A stretch of DNA of 34,489 nucleotides from Bacteroidota bacterium (lineage in GTDB: Bacteria; Bacteroidota; Bacteroidia; Chitinophagales; Chitinophagaceae): the NCBI GenBank assembly GCA_013285915.1, contig JABDGS010000036.1:1-34489 (forward strand), given 5' to 3'. Below the pieces are notes generated by a model. It made no database searches, was not told the origin of the DNA, and saw only the letters and a program-made list of their open reading frames with translations. This document shows, one piece after another, positions 1 through 11,100 of this stretch (positions are counted from its first letter, which is position 1; each line of letters begins with the position of its first letter). A program made the position numbers and the translations under genes.

Positions 1-20
1 AGTCTTAACGGGCCTCGGCT

Positions 21-176
21 TCAGCTACTGCCATGGTTTAATACACTTTTAGTCTTTTGTAAACCTTTTGTATTTACCAGTTTCATACCTAAAAATTTAC
101 CAATAATAGGTTCTACAATGCTTTGCCTTTCCTTCATTAACCGCTTAGCTTTGTCAATCAGCGATGATCTTTGTTT
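21..176 (-). pseudogene. Transposase C-terminal remnant
   Basis: An open stretch of about 51 codons on the minus strand with no start codon reads LIDKAKRLMKERQSIVEPII, then GKFLGMKLVNTKGL. This resembles the C-terminal part of IS1182/IS5-like transposases, which carry a conserved RQSxVEPxxG...LGMKxVNTxG segment. The reading frame closes at 21-23, and no upstream catalytic domain is visible in any frame between 180 and 1000. I therefore read it as a decayed fragment and not a gene. The family call rests on remembered motif similarity alone. Confidence 0.45.
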
Positions 177-1013
177 TTAAATGCTGCAACTGTTTCGTGG
201 TATTGATGAAGGTTATACAGGCAATTGCCAAATGCAGCAGACAGATGATGCTTCAGCAAGTGAAGTACGGTTAAAAATATCAACTACATAAAATACAACA
301 ACCTGGTAAGCCATTAAAAAAAATAAGTACAAATACGCAGTATTTTTTGTGCAAAATGTGTTACATCTAAGATCATACTTAACAAAAATTTCATTTGTTT
401 TTAACTTTATTCATAACATTTATCTTCTCAAAAAAAGCACTTTTGAATTTGCAAGCAAATTGAAAAGTGCGTTTACAGCTTAGCGCTTTCAATTGCTCTG
501 TTAGTGCTTATCAATCATCATCATCAAAGACGTACGCAATATTAAGAGTATGTGAGAAGTCGAATAATTTCGTTTTTCATCATTTTGATTATCACAATTA
601 TTTTTTACAAAAAGCAACGCCTCGGATGTTACCAAATATGCGAATCGATAAAACTTTAAACGAAAAATACCCCCTCAAAGCCACGCTTTAAAAGGAATGA
701 TTGTTTTAACAATGATGCCGTTGATGCAAATACCGGACTATTTTTATGGCTGATTTAAAACAGCCTACCCGTTTATTTGTAAGAAAAGAACATGCTGTTT
801 AATGGTGAACATTATGATGGCGCAAATTTAGTTTTTGTTTTTAAAACAAATATTTTTAGCTCCTGCCATGCTATTATTTTGGCATGATCTATTGAATTGT
901 TTAACAATTCCTAATAATGGGCAAAACAACCGTATTAAAATTACCTTAACATCTTTTTCACATAATCTCATTTGCCAGCGGGTTTTTATTTTTACTATCG
1001 TTTTAATGCAACC
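177..1013. other. AT-rich intergenic region, no convincing gene
   Basis: Apart from short spurious open frames I see no coding signal. The region holds a strong hairpin at 437-470 and a GGCTG/CAGCC hairpin at 748-765. Two dyads lie close to the sensor kinase gene: TGCCA/TGGCA at 864-884 and the perfect GAATTGT-TTA-ACAATTC at 894-910. The last is a plausible operator for the kinase gene, but no regulator can be assigned. Bases 725-748 weakly resemble the motif shared by 4026 and 4943. Confidence 0.5.
430..470 (-). terminator. Hairpin plus U-run, minus strand, without an obvious gene
   Basis: Arms at 437-452 and 455-470 pair over 15 of 16 positions around a two-base loop. On the minus strand the stem is followed by a run of seven T (430-436 region). 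This has the form of a rho-independent terminator for leftward transcription, yet no leftward gene is visible between 470 and 1013. It may close a small RNA or be left over from a lost gene. Confidence 0.45.
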
Positions 1014-4000
1014 ATGCGCTTTTGTACCCTGCTAGCATTTATCGGCTTAATATTCATTACCCCTGCTGCCAGTGGGCAGGCTGTTACGCATTTTACCAAT
1101 TATACTAACGATGATGGGGTGCCGCAGAGCACGGTGTGGAGCATTGGGCAGGACAAAAATGGTTTTATATGGGCGGGTACCGCCGACGGCATTTGCCGGT
1201 TTGACGGTTATACATTTCACACATATAAAACTGCTGCTAAAGACAGTAATGCTATAAACAGCGATAGAAGCTGCAGCTTTTATACAGATCATGCAGGTAA
1301 TTTATGGGTCGCATCGTTTAAAGGGTTGAGCCGTTATAATGCTGATGCTGATAATTTTACTAATTGCCTTGCCTACCAGCCGGTAAATGAGGCCGTGCAT
1401 GTAAACAGGATATATGGAGAAGACAGCAGTTTTATATGGGCAGGCATGGCCCATTACGGCCTTGTTAAAATAAATAAGGCAACACATAAGGTTTACTGTA
1501 TAAAAAAGGCCGGCGATGAAGATTTTAGCACCTGCCCTGAGTGGGATAATGGCTTTGTTGCAGGCAATAATGTGTGGTTTTGCTGTGGTGGCAGCATAAT
1601 GGTGTACAATAGCAAAACAGGCAGCCTGCAAAAAATAAGCCTGGGGTTTTATGCAAGGGCTGTTGCTAACCTTAACGATACGGTGCTAATGGCGCAAAGC
1701 CGCACAAAAAGTTTTTTTATAAACAAACGTACCTGCGCTTTTGCCAGCAAAAGCTGCAACCTGGCCAGCGACAGCGTTGAGGTATATAGTATATTTATAA
1801 ATGGCCCGGAGCAGGCCATCCTCGCAACAACAAAAGGAGTTTATTATCTTAATACTGCTACCGCAACAATTACTGGCTACCTGCAAAACTTTGGGAATGA
1901 AAACAAAAAAGCCTTTGCTTTAGCGGTGTGTATTTACAAAGACAGATCAGGAAATGTGTGGATAGGCACTGATGGCACAGGGTTGGCCAAAATAGCATTT
2001 CAGTTCAAAAAATTTAAGCTTTATGCATCGCCAGGCGCAGCAAGTAATATGGTTAAAAGCATTTATGCCGATAGCGCTACTCTTTATACCGGGTATTTTA
2101 ATAACGGAATGGATATTTTTAACCGTGCAAGGGGCTTTATAAAAAATGTTTCTGTAGCTGCCATGCCGCATAGTACAGGCAACAATGTTTATGGCATTGC
2201 CCCTAACACCGGGCAAAGCCTTTTGCTTTATACATCAGGCCCAAACCTGCTTTGCCTTTATAATACTGCAACCAGCCGGCTGGAAGAGCTATACCGGCCT
2301 TTGGCAAATGCCATTCCCGGTTACAAAACAAAAAATAACAAATACTGTTTTTTTACACGCACGCGGGGCAGCCGGGTTTTTATAAGCTTTAATGAATATC
2401 TTTTAAGCACCAGCATGCCGTTTGAAAAAAACACTGTGCCGCAAATTGTTGGCAAATTCAATGGCCTGCTGGTGGGCGCATGGTGGGAGGGTAGAAAAGG
2501 CCGGTTATGGATTGGCACTAATAACGGACTGTATTACGGTGAAGCTAATAACTGGCAAAAAATAAAATTGCCTGAAGACATACAGGTAATAACCATAAAC
2601 CAGGATGATGCTGGAAACATGTGGGCGGGTACGGTGCATGGTATATATGTTATTGATGCCCGCGACAGCATAATACAACATTACACCGTTGCCACCGGGC
2701 TGCTTAATGAGGTTGTTTACGGCATATTGAAAGACAATGACGGCAATATGTGGTTTAGCACTAACAAAGGCATAGGCGTATATTGGCGGGCACAAAAAAA
2801 GTTCAGGTATTTTACAAAGGATGATGGACTGCAGGGCAATGAATTTAATACGGGCGCTTATTTTAAAGCTGCTGACGGCGAGCTTTTTTTTGGCGGTATA
2901 AATGGAACAAACTCTTTTTACCCGCAGGATATTTTAGACAACCCGTATACGCCGCCGGTGCAGGTTACCGGAATAAAAGTTTTTGACGACCCATACAACG
3001 CAGGTATACCAAGCTGGCAGGTGCATAACATTATATTGCCCTACACAAACAATACCCTTGCATTTGAATTTGCCATGCCCGAGTTTACCAATACCCTGAA
3101 AAACCAATATGCATGTATGATGGAGGGCGTTGATAAAGGCTGGCTTTACCTTGGCAGCAAAAACACGGAACGGTATGCCGGCTTAGCTCCTGGCCACTAT
3201 ACATTTAAAATAAAAGCGGCAAATAACGACGGCGTATGGGCAACTCAGTTAACTACTATAAGCATCACCATTGTGCCGCCTTATTGGCAGCGCACGTGGT
3301 TTCGCGTGCTATATATTATATTGGCCGTATGCCTGGTTGTGGTAATTGCAAATTATCTTCAAAAACGAAAGTATAAACAACGGTTGGCTGCACTTGAGCT
3401 TCAGCAAAAAATACAGCTGGAACGTGAACGTATAAGCCGCGATCTGCACGATAATGTTGGCACCCAGCTTAGCCTGATAAGCAAGAACATTGAGGACGTT
3501 TTGCACCCGCTTAAAAACATTACTGAGGAGGAACGGATACGGAAAGTAAAGTCAGCAGGCCAACGCTCATCTGAGGTTATCTCCACCTTGAGGGAAACTA
3601 TTTGGGCGCTAAACAAGGAGCAAATAACACTTGAGGAGTTTGCAGACCAGTTGAAAACATTTACGCACAAACAGCTTGAGCATTATGATAATATAAACGT
3701 AGCATTTAACGAACATCCCGGTAACTGCAGCGTGATAGTGCAGCCTGCGGAGGTGCTTAACCTTTTTAGGATATGCCAGGAAACTATTGCGAATACCGTT
3801 AAGTACGCCGAAGCCACCCAACTCATCATTACCATTGCTGCAACTGAGGGAAAATATTGTATAATTATCACTGACAATGGCAAAGGCTTTAACCCAGCCC
3901 TTGTTAACAGGAACAGGCACTATGGGTTGCAAAACATTCAGCACCGCACGGCTGAAATAGGCGGCGCTGTGGAGATAACATCCAGCCCAGGCGCCGGTAC

Positions 4001-4025
4001 AACAACCACTATTTGTAAAAAATAA
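1014..4025 (+). CDS. Two-component sensor histidine kinase with periplasmic regulator propeller
   Basis: Membrane sensor kinase of 1003 residues. A signal peptide (MRFCTLLAFIGLIFITPAAS) leads into about 640 residues of two-component-regulator propeller repeats with the recurrent pattern DKNGFIWAGTADGICRFDG. These are followed by a Y_Y_Y domain (about residues 673-743), one transmembrane helix (about 764-783) and a cytoplasmic kinase core. The core is of the NarL-associated HisKA_3 type: ERISRDLHDNVG with the phospho-accepting His812, then an HATPase with an N-box around RICQETIANTVKYAEA and a DNGKGF G-box. I start at ATG 1014 and not the upstream TTG 972 because only the former puts the signal peptide at the N-terminus. 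Unlike hybrid HTCS proteins it has no fused receiver or HTH; the partner regulator begins 48 bases downstream. The ligand is unknown, although this propeller class often senses glycans. Confidence 0.93.
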   Translation: MRFCTLLAFIGLIFITPAASGQAVTHFTNYTNDDGVPQSTVWSIGQDKNGFIWAGTADGICRFDGYTFHTYKTAAKDSNAINSDRSCSFYTDHAGNLWVASFKGLSRYNADADNFTNCLAYQPVNEAVHVNRIYGEDSSFIWAGMAHYGLVKINKATHKVYCIKKAGDEDFSTCPEWDNGFVAGNNVWFCCGGSIMVYNSKTGSLQKISLGFYARAVANLNDTVLMAQSRTKSFFINKRTCAFASKSCNLASDSVEVYSIFINGPEQAILATTKGVYYLNTATATITGYLQNFGNENKKAFALAVCIYKDRSGNVWIGTDGTGLAKIAFQFKKFKLYASPGAASNMVKSIYADSATLYTGYFNNGMDIFNRARGFIKNVSVAAMPHSTGNNVYGIAPNTGQSLLLYTSGPNLLCLYNTATSRLEELYRPLANAIPGYKTKNNKYCFFTRTRGSRVFISFNEYLLSTSMPFEKNTVPQIVGKFNGLLVGAWWEGRKGRLWIGTNNGLYYGEANNWQKIKLPEDIQVITINQDDAGNMWAGTVHGIYVIDARDSIIQHYTVATGLLNEVVYGILKDNDGNMWFSTNKGIGVYWRAQKKFRYFTKDDGLQGNEFNTGAYFKAADGELFFGGINGTNSFYPQDILDNPYTPPVQVTGIKVFDDPYNAGIPSWQVHNIILPYTNNTLAFEFAMPEFTNTLKNQYACMMEGVDKGWLYLGSKNTERYAGLAPGHYTFKIKAANNDGVWATQLTTISITIVPPYWQRTWFRVLYIILAVCLVVVIANYLQKRKYKQRLAALELQQKIQLERERISRDLHDNVGTQLSLISKNIEDVLHPLKNITEEERIRKVKSAGQRSSEVISTLRETIWALNKEQITLEEFADQLKTFTHKQLEHYDNINVAFNEHPGNCSVIVQPAEVLNLFRICQETIANTVKYAEATQLIITIAATEGKYCIIITDNGKGFNPALVNRNRHYGLQNIQHRTAEIGGAVEITSSPGAGTTTTICKK

Positions 4026-4069
4026 TGCAAATGCACTATTGTTTTTATGTATTTCACTCGCCACTTTTG
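4026..4069 (+). promoter_or_regulatory. Candidate operator/promoter of the response regulator gene
   Basis: The block starts with TGCAAATGCACTATTGTTT (4026-4044). TGCAAATGCA is a TGCA-AA-TGCA dyad and is followed by a TTG at 4039-4041, suitable as a Bacteroidota -33 element. Twenty bases further, CACTTTTG (4062-4069) approximates the -7 consensus TAnnTTTG. A near copy lies upstream of the giant gene (4943). If this promoter is real, transcription would begin almost at ATG 4074, giving a nearly leaderless message, so the -7 assignment is the weak part. Confidence 0.4.
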
Positions 4070-4073
4070 TACC

Positions 4074-4739
4074 ATGCCCTATAAAATAGCCATTGTTGAA
4101 GATAAAGCGCCGGTACTTACAACCCTTGTTGAAGAAATAGAGGTTTGCGGAGGCGCAGAGATTGTTTTTACAGCAACCAACGGGCAAGAATACCTTGAGA
4201 TGATGAAGCAGCTGCAGCCCGCCCAATACCCGGCGGTTGTTTTAATGGATATTGAAATGCCGGTAATGGATGGTATAGAAACAGTAACTGTTAGCAGCTC
4301 ACTGTACAATGGCGTTGAATATATTATGTTTACCATTTTTGATGACGATGAGAGGCTGTTTAATGCGCTTAAAGCAGGCGCAAAGGGCTACTTACTGAAG
4401 CATGAGCGCGGGCCAAGGGTGCTGCAAGCTGTGGAAGAGTTAGTTGAGCGGAATGGCGCCCCTATGAGCAGCAGCATAGCCCGCAAAACGCTTAATATAC
4501 TGGTTAACGGGCCACAGCAAAAAACAACACCCGGTCACCCCCCACCCTTGCTGACACCCCGCGAAATTGAGATTTTACAAGGGATAGCCAACGGCCTTGA
4601 TTATAAACAAATGGCAGCCAAATTATTTATAAGCCCCAATACGGTGCGCAACCATATTGCAAACCTGTACAGCAAGCTGCATGTTACCGGCAAGGCGCAA
4701 GCTATAAGCCTGGCCGCAAAAAACAAGTGGCTGCACTAA
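4074..4739 (+). CDS. LuxR/NarL-family response regulator
   Basis: DNA-binding response regulator of 221 residues. The N-terminal receiver domain carries the acidic pair in KIAIVEDKA, the phospho-acceptor Asp59 in VLMDIEMPVMDG, and the conserved Lys in KGYLLKHERG. The C-terminal GerE/LuxR helix-turn-helix (about residues 158-221) reads LTPREIEILQGIANGLDYKQ and later SPNTVRNHIANLYSKL. ATG 4074 is preferred because MPYKIAIVED is the usual receiver start; an upstream ATG at 4047 would add nine atypical residues. The gene lies 48 bases behind the HisKA_3 kinase gene, the kinase class that pairs with NarL-type regulators, so the two are almost certainly partners. Its target is not known; the motif shared with the giant gene downstream makes that gene a candidate. 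Confidence 0.93.
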   Translation: MPYKIAIVEDKAPVLTTLVEEIEVCGGAEIVFTATNGQEYLEMMKQLQPAQYPAVVLMDIEMPVMDGIETVTVSSSLYNGVEYIMFTIFDDDERLFNALKAGAKGYLLKHERGPRVLQAVEELVERNGAPMSSSIARKTLNILVNGPQQKTTPGHPPPLLTPREIEILQGIANGLDYKQMAAKLFISPNTVRNHIANLYSKLHVTGKAQAISLAAKNKWLH

Positions 4740-5170
4740 CAATTAAACCGGCTCTTTTTATTTCCTTAGGTTTTGTATATCGCTCCTTATTTTTCGCCCC
4801 TATTTTGAACGAACTTATAGCCCTTGCACTGCTAAAGCTTGCGTCTTGCCCAACTTCCATAAGTGCAGCTATAAATTTGTTTGGCATTAATTTTTTTGCT
4901 TTTTACTATTACTAAAAAAGCTGTCAAGCACCTTAAAAATGATGCATTTGCACTATTGTTTCTGCCGTTTTTTTCATACATTTTTACAGCGTCTAATATC
5001 CACCCGGTAAACGCCCTCGCCGGCCCTATTGTACACTTCAGCACTAACTATTAACCATAATTGCAAAAACATAGGCTTGGCCACGCCATGCCGTAAGGTT
5101 ATAGCTGTATGGGCAAAAGGGTCACGGGCTATTGGGATTTTTAAAGCTAAACACTTTTAAAACGGTTAAT
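4740..5170. other. Intergenic region upstream of the giant gene
   Basis: This stretch of 431 bases contains no convincing gene on either strand. It holds the second copy of the shared motif at 4943-4961 with a promoter-like arrangement, implying a 5' untranslated leader of roughly 180 bases for the giant gene. I see no clear terminator after the response regulator. Confidence 0.6.
4943..4984 (+). promoter_or_regulatory. Candidate operator/promoter of the giant secreted protein gene
   Basis: TGCATTTGCACTATTGTTT (4943-4961) matches the motif at 4026-4044 in 17 of 19 positions. Its core TGCATTTGCA is the exact reverse complement of the core there. TTG at 4956-4958 is followed after 18 bases by TACATTTT (4977-4984), seven of eight positions of the Bacteroidota -7 consensus TAnnTTTG. 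The spacing fits known Bacteroidota promoters. The dyad sits directly upstream of the -33 box, where an activator such as the adjacent NarL-type regulator could act; that last step is inference. Confidence 0.45.
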
Positions 5171-8100
5171 ATGAAAAGGATCTGTACCCTTTTTGCAATC
5201 ATTTTTAACTTATTGCTTCAATTGTTGGGTATACAGGCAGCGCTGGGCCAAATTGTTAAGCCCGGCACATTTACGTATACCACCCCTGCCGTGCTTGCAA
5301 AAGGCAGCGCCATTACCCCCTTGGCCCCCACATTTACGGCTGGTGTTGTAAGCCAGTTTTCTTCTACCGTTTTCAATAGTCCTAAAGGCCTGGGGGTTGA
5401 TGCTTCTGGCAACGTATATGTGGCAGACTATGGAAACAATGCTATTCAAGAAATACCAAAAGCTGGTGGCGCCGCTTCAGCCTTCGCCCCGGCGTTTACT
5501 TTCAGTAATCCCATCGGTGTTGCGTTTGACGCCGCTGGCAACATGTATGTGGCCGACGCCGGAAATAGCCAAATTGAAAAAATAGCAAAAGCAGAGCTGT
5601 CAAAGGCCAGCCCCTCTGTAACCGTTGTTGCCAGTGCGTTCAGCCAGGCAGGCATGGCGGTTAATGCAGCAGGCACATACGTGTATTCCATTGACGCATA
5701 TTTTGGGGTGGTTGATAAAATACAGGTTTCCGACGGAACGGTTGCGGCACAGCTTGGTTCTGGTTTAAACTATGGGAATAGTGTAGCGGTTGATGCTTCA
5801 GGCAATGTATATGTTGCCGAAAGCCTTAACAATACCATTCAAAAAATATCGGCGGCCGATGGTTCGCAAGCACAAATAGGCCCAACTTTCAGTTCTCCTT
5901 CCTCCCTGGTGCTTGATGCAGCAGGAAATATATATGTGGGCGATGCCGGCAATTCCACCATAAAAAAAATATCGGCAGATGGCATCATTGTAAGCTCGTA
6001 TGCAACAGGTGCAGATTATCCTTATGGGTTAGCTATTGATGCATCAACTGGCAATATGTATGCATCAAGCGGCGGCTCCGGCATAGTTGAAAAAATAGCC
6101 AGCAACGGCACTATAGGCACAACCTTTAGCATAACCCCCACTGCATTGCCTGCAGGCCTTTCTTTTAGCACTGCAACAGGCGCTATAAGTGGCACACCCA
6201 CCGCGGTGGCATCTGCAACAGCTTATACTGTTAAGGCAACCAACAGCGCAGGCAACAGTTCTGCAACTATAACTTTGTCAGTTATCAGCTCGTTAACGTT
6301 TTCCTACGCCAGCTCATCTTATTTCTATATCCAGGGACAGCCAATAACACCTGTATCTCCGACGTTTAGCGGCGGGACTTCGCCCAATTACAGCATATCG
6401 CCGACGCTGCCGGCCGGCCTGGGCATTGATGCGCCAACCGGTATTATCAGCGGTACGCCAACGGCTGCCAGCGTTGCAACAAGTTATACTGTTACAGTGT
6501 CAGCAAACGGTGATGCTGTAACGGCAACCATATCAATTTCGGTAATCAATATTGCCCCTGCTGCCTTCGCCTACACATCGCCGCAATCGCTGCAAAAAGG
6601 CGCTGCCGTTACACTATCACCCGCCCTTTTGCCAGCTGGTACGTTAACCCGTCTTGATTCTCTGTTTGCGCAAGGGCCTATAGCGGTTGACGCGGCGGGC
6701 AATATATATGAAGCTGGCACAACCGGTATTAAAAAAATAGCGGCTGGTACCAGCACTGCCACCACGCTTGCTCCTGGCCTTATTGTTAGCGCCATGGCGG
6801 TTGATGCACCAGGCAATGTGTATATAGCCGTGACCGAAACCAATGGAAATAGTACGATCAGGAAAATAGCGGCAGCAGGCGGCTCGCCGTCTACACTAAG
6901 CACGCTCTCATTCGCTGTAACAGCTTTTACGGTTGATCCAACTGGAATTATGTATGTAGCGGACAACAGCAGTATCTATAAAATACCTGCGGGGGGTGGT
7001 ACCGCAAGCGCGGTAGCTACGGGCTACTCCGGTTTTAACTGCCTTGCTTCAGATGCAGCCGGCAATATATATTTTAACGATTTCACCACCAATATTAAAG
7101 AGATGGCAGTGCCTGGGTACCAGGTAACCACATTTAAAACAAGCTTGTATGCTTTCAGGATAGCCATTGATGCCATTGGCAACCTGTATGCGATAAACGG
7201 CTATGATATTAAGAAAGTAGCAGTGGCAGATGGCTCGGTAAGCACAGTTTTTACTACTCCCGTAAGCACCCCCCCGCAGGGCATAGCGCTTGATGGGGCT
7301 GCTAACGTATATATGGCGCTTACCGGCACGGCTGTTAAAAGGGTTACCCAGGCCGCAGGCACGGCTTCCTCCTATGCAAGTGGTTCGTTGCCTGCAGGGC
7401 TTGCTGTAAACCCATCAACAGGCGCCATTACAGGCACCCCAACCATTGTAAGCGCACAAGCAACGTATGCAGTAACGGCAACCAATAGTGGCGGTACTAC
7501 CAGCGCAGGCATACAAATAGCCGTTGTTGACCTTACCCCTTCATCACTTTCTTATGCCGGCTCGCCTTATACATTTACGGTGGGGCAGGCTATTACTGCT
7601 GTTACCCCATCGGTAGGCGGCGCACCCACATCGTACAGCGTAAGCCCGGATCTGCCCGCCGGCCTTTCTATAAATACAACTACCGGACAGCTAAGCGGCA
7701 CGCCGACAGCCGTAAGTGCGCAGGCAAGTTATGTTGTAACAGCTGCTAACGGCCTGGGCAGCACAACTGATACTATACAAATAACGGTAAACGATATTGC
7801 GCCTTCGTCGCTTTCATACAACGGTTTCCCCGCAACCTTTACGGTAGGACAGGCCATAAACGCGGCTGCGCCATCTATAAACGGCGGCACAGTAACATCA
7901 TACAGCGTAAGCCCTGCGTTGCCCGTTGGCCTTGCTATAAATACAACAACAGGTGTTATAAGCGGCACACCAACAACTGCAAGCGCAAAAACAAGATATA
8001 CTGTAACCGCAACTAACAGTGGGGGCAATACAACTGTGGATCTTCAAATTACGGTGGTAAACTTTCCTCCTGCAACCTTTAGTTATACCTCTCCTGTAGC

Positions 8101-11100
8101 ATTTCCAAAGGGCTCGGCCATTGCCCCGCAGGCCCCCATATCTGCTGCCGGCAGCGTAACCTCGCTGTTTTCATTCTTCAACCAGCCCGGTGGCTTAGCT
8201 GTTGATGCTGCGGGCAATGTGTTTGTTGCTGATACTTATAACGGCGACATTAAAAAAATACCTGCTGACGGCGGTGCCATAGTTGTTGTTGGCGGCGGTT
8301 TTAACCAGCCGAACGGGGTTGCGGTTGATGCTGCAGGTGTTGTATACGTGGCTGATACGAAAGACAACGCCATTCAAAAGATACTTCCGGCCGGCAACAT
8401 ACTTCCGGTTGCTACAGGCCTTAACAACCCTACAGGCGTAGCCGTTGATGCGGCCGGTAACCTGTATGTGGCCGATGGGGGAAATAATGCTATTAAAAAA
8501 ATTGCCCCGGATGGGTCTGTAACCCCAATTACCGTTGGGGGGCTCACTTTCATTCAGCCCCATGGCGTTGCGCTGGATGCCGACGGCAATTTATACGTGG
8601 CCAATACGGGAAATGCGCAAATTATCAAAATATCAGCGCTGGATGGGTCTGGCTTAATACTTGCCAATAGTGTGCCTAACTACGGAGTAGCCGTTGATGC
8701 TGCCGGCAATGTGTATTTCTCCGATTTGAATGGTAACAACGTTTTTGAAGTAACAGTTGCAGGAAATACCATAACGCTGGGTTCTGGCTTCAATGCACCC
8801 TATGGCCTGGCGGTTGACAAATCAGGCAATGTGTACGTTGCCGATATGGAAAACAATTCCGTTAAAAAAATATATGGCATAGGAGGCCCGGTATCCACCT
8901 ACACTATTAGCCCGGCGCTGCCTGCCGGCCTTTCAATGGACGCTACCACAGGCATTATAAGCGGTACGCCGCAAACGGCAATAGTGCAGAAGTATTACCA
9001 TGTTACAGCTACCAATAGCGCCGGCAGCGCAACCGCCAGCGTAGCTATAAGAATAACTCAGGATGTGCCCGGGGATTTTAGCTATAAGCTGCCGCTAATA
9101 TTTACAAAGGGCATTACCATTGCCCCGGTATCGCCATCGCCTGTGGTTAAGATTGGTTCGGGCATAAGCAACGGCAACGGCGTGGCCGTGGATTTGGCCG
9201 GGAACGTATTTGTGGCAGATGCGGGGAACAAAGCAATCAAAAAGATCTTGCCAGATGGAAGTATCTCTACGCTTGCCTCCGTTACGGGCTATTTAAACGG
9301 CATTGCGGTTGATAATAAGGGAAATGTGTGGGAATCTGACGCGGTTAAACTTGAAGTTCAAAAAATATCAGCGGCTGGCAGCATGCTGGCTGCATATTCG
9401 AGTGTAGGCGTGCCGACCGGCGTGGCTGTTGATGCATCAGGCAATGCTTTTATACCAGACACCCGGAATTATAATATATATAAAATACTAAGCGACGGCA
9501 CCTTCAGCACGTTTGTAAGCAGCCAGTTCACACAAAAGTTCACCGGGCTCAGGGGCATTGGCACCGATGCGTCGGGCAACGTGTATGTGGCTGACGGCTC
9601 AGCCGTTAAAAAGGTAACGTCAAATGGCTTCTTCATCAATACCGTTAACACTGGCCCGGTTAATTCGGCGGGCGTAGCGGCAGACTCCGCCTACAATATT
9701 TACTACACCGACAACAGTAACTTAAAGGAGATGGTGGCGCAGGATAACGGTGCAGACGGCGTGATAACCAGCCTGGATATTAATGCAGGCAGCACAATTA
9801 CCGGTATTGCGGTTAGCCAGGCCGGGGATGTGTATGCAACCGTAGCTGGCGATACCACTGTTACAGAGTTTGTTACGTCTGGCGCACAGGCAACTTCTTA
9901 CCAAATAAGCCCATCCTTGCCCGCAGGCATGGTGTTTGACAAGTTTACGGGCAAAATAAGCGGCAAACCAACCGAAGTTACAGCCTCCCTTTTAGACCGC
10001 AGGCCCGGAGCTGCTGGTTTAATAGCCCCGGCACAAGCATTTAGTGGCAGCACCCCAACTTATACTATTACAGCAATCAACGGCAAAGGCTACACAACGG
10101 CAACTGTAAAGTTTACAGTTGTTGATGTGGCCCCATCAGGGTTAACTTATGCAGGATCGCCTTATACATTTACCAAAGGCAGTGCAGTTGCCACTTCCGC
10201 TCCTTCCAACAGTGGCGGCACAGTAACAGCCTTTAGTATAGATCCTGCACTGCCTGATGGCCTGGCAATAGATGCCTCAACGGGTATCATCAGCGGAACG
10301 CCAACAGCGGTAAGCGCGCAAACAACTTATACGGTTACAGCCACCAACAGCGGCGGCAATACAACGGCAACCATACAAATAACAGTTAATGCTGCCGCGC
10401 CACCGGCATTTTCATATCCCAAGTCGCCTTATACATTTATCGTGGGCAATAGCAAAATTTTTGCTGACCCGGTGGTGGCAAAAGACCCTTCGATTACCTA
10501 CAGCATCAGCCCTGCGCTGCCCGCTGGTCTTTCTATTGAGAAAGGAACGGGGGCGATATTTGGCACACCAACAACGGCAAGCACCCTTCAAACCTATACC
10601 GTCACAGCAACCAATGGTTCGGCACAAACTACTGCCACCATACAAATACAGGTTAATGATGTGGCGCCATCTGGGTTAACCTATGCAGGATCGCCTTACA
10701 CGTTTACGAAAGGCTCTGCAGTTGCTACAGCCGCGCCTTCCAACAGTGGTGGCACGGTAGTAACCTATAGCGTATATCCAACATTGCCCGCTGGCCTCGC
10801 AATAGATGCCTCAACCGGCATAATAAGTGGCACACCGACAGCGGCAAGCACAAAAGCAACTTATACTGTTACAGCTACCAACAGCGGCGGCAATACAACA
10901 GCAACTATACAAATAACAGTAATTGATGTTGCAGCCCCCGGCAGCTTTAGCTATACATCGCCCAACGTGTTTGCAAAAGGCACGGCTATTAGCCCGTTGG
11001 CGCCTGTATTTGCAGCAGGCGTTATAACTACGGTTGCATCAGCATCTGACCACATTTTTGGCGTAACAGTTGATGGGGCCGGCAATGTGTATTTTGCTGA

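Noticed and set aside
467..691. A 74-codon open frame before the sensor kinase
   Set aside because: Its composition is atypical, it starts inside the terminator-like hairpin and no family is recognisable.
4727..4915. A 62-codon hydrophobic open frame after the response regulator
   Set aside because: It starts inside the regulator gene, and the translation is rich in residues expected from AT-rich DNA. I see no conserved motif.
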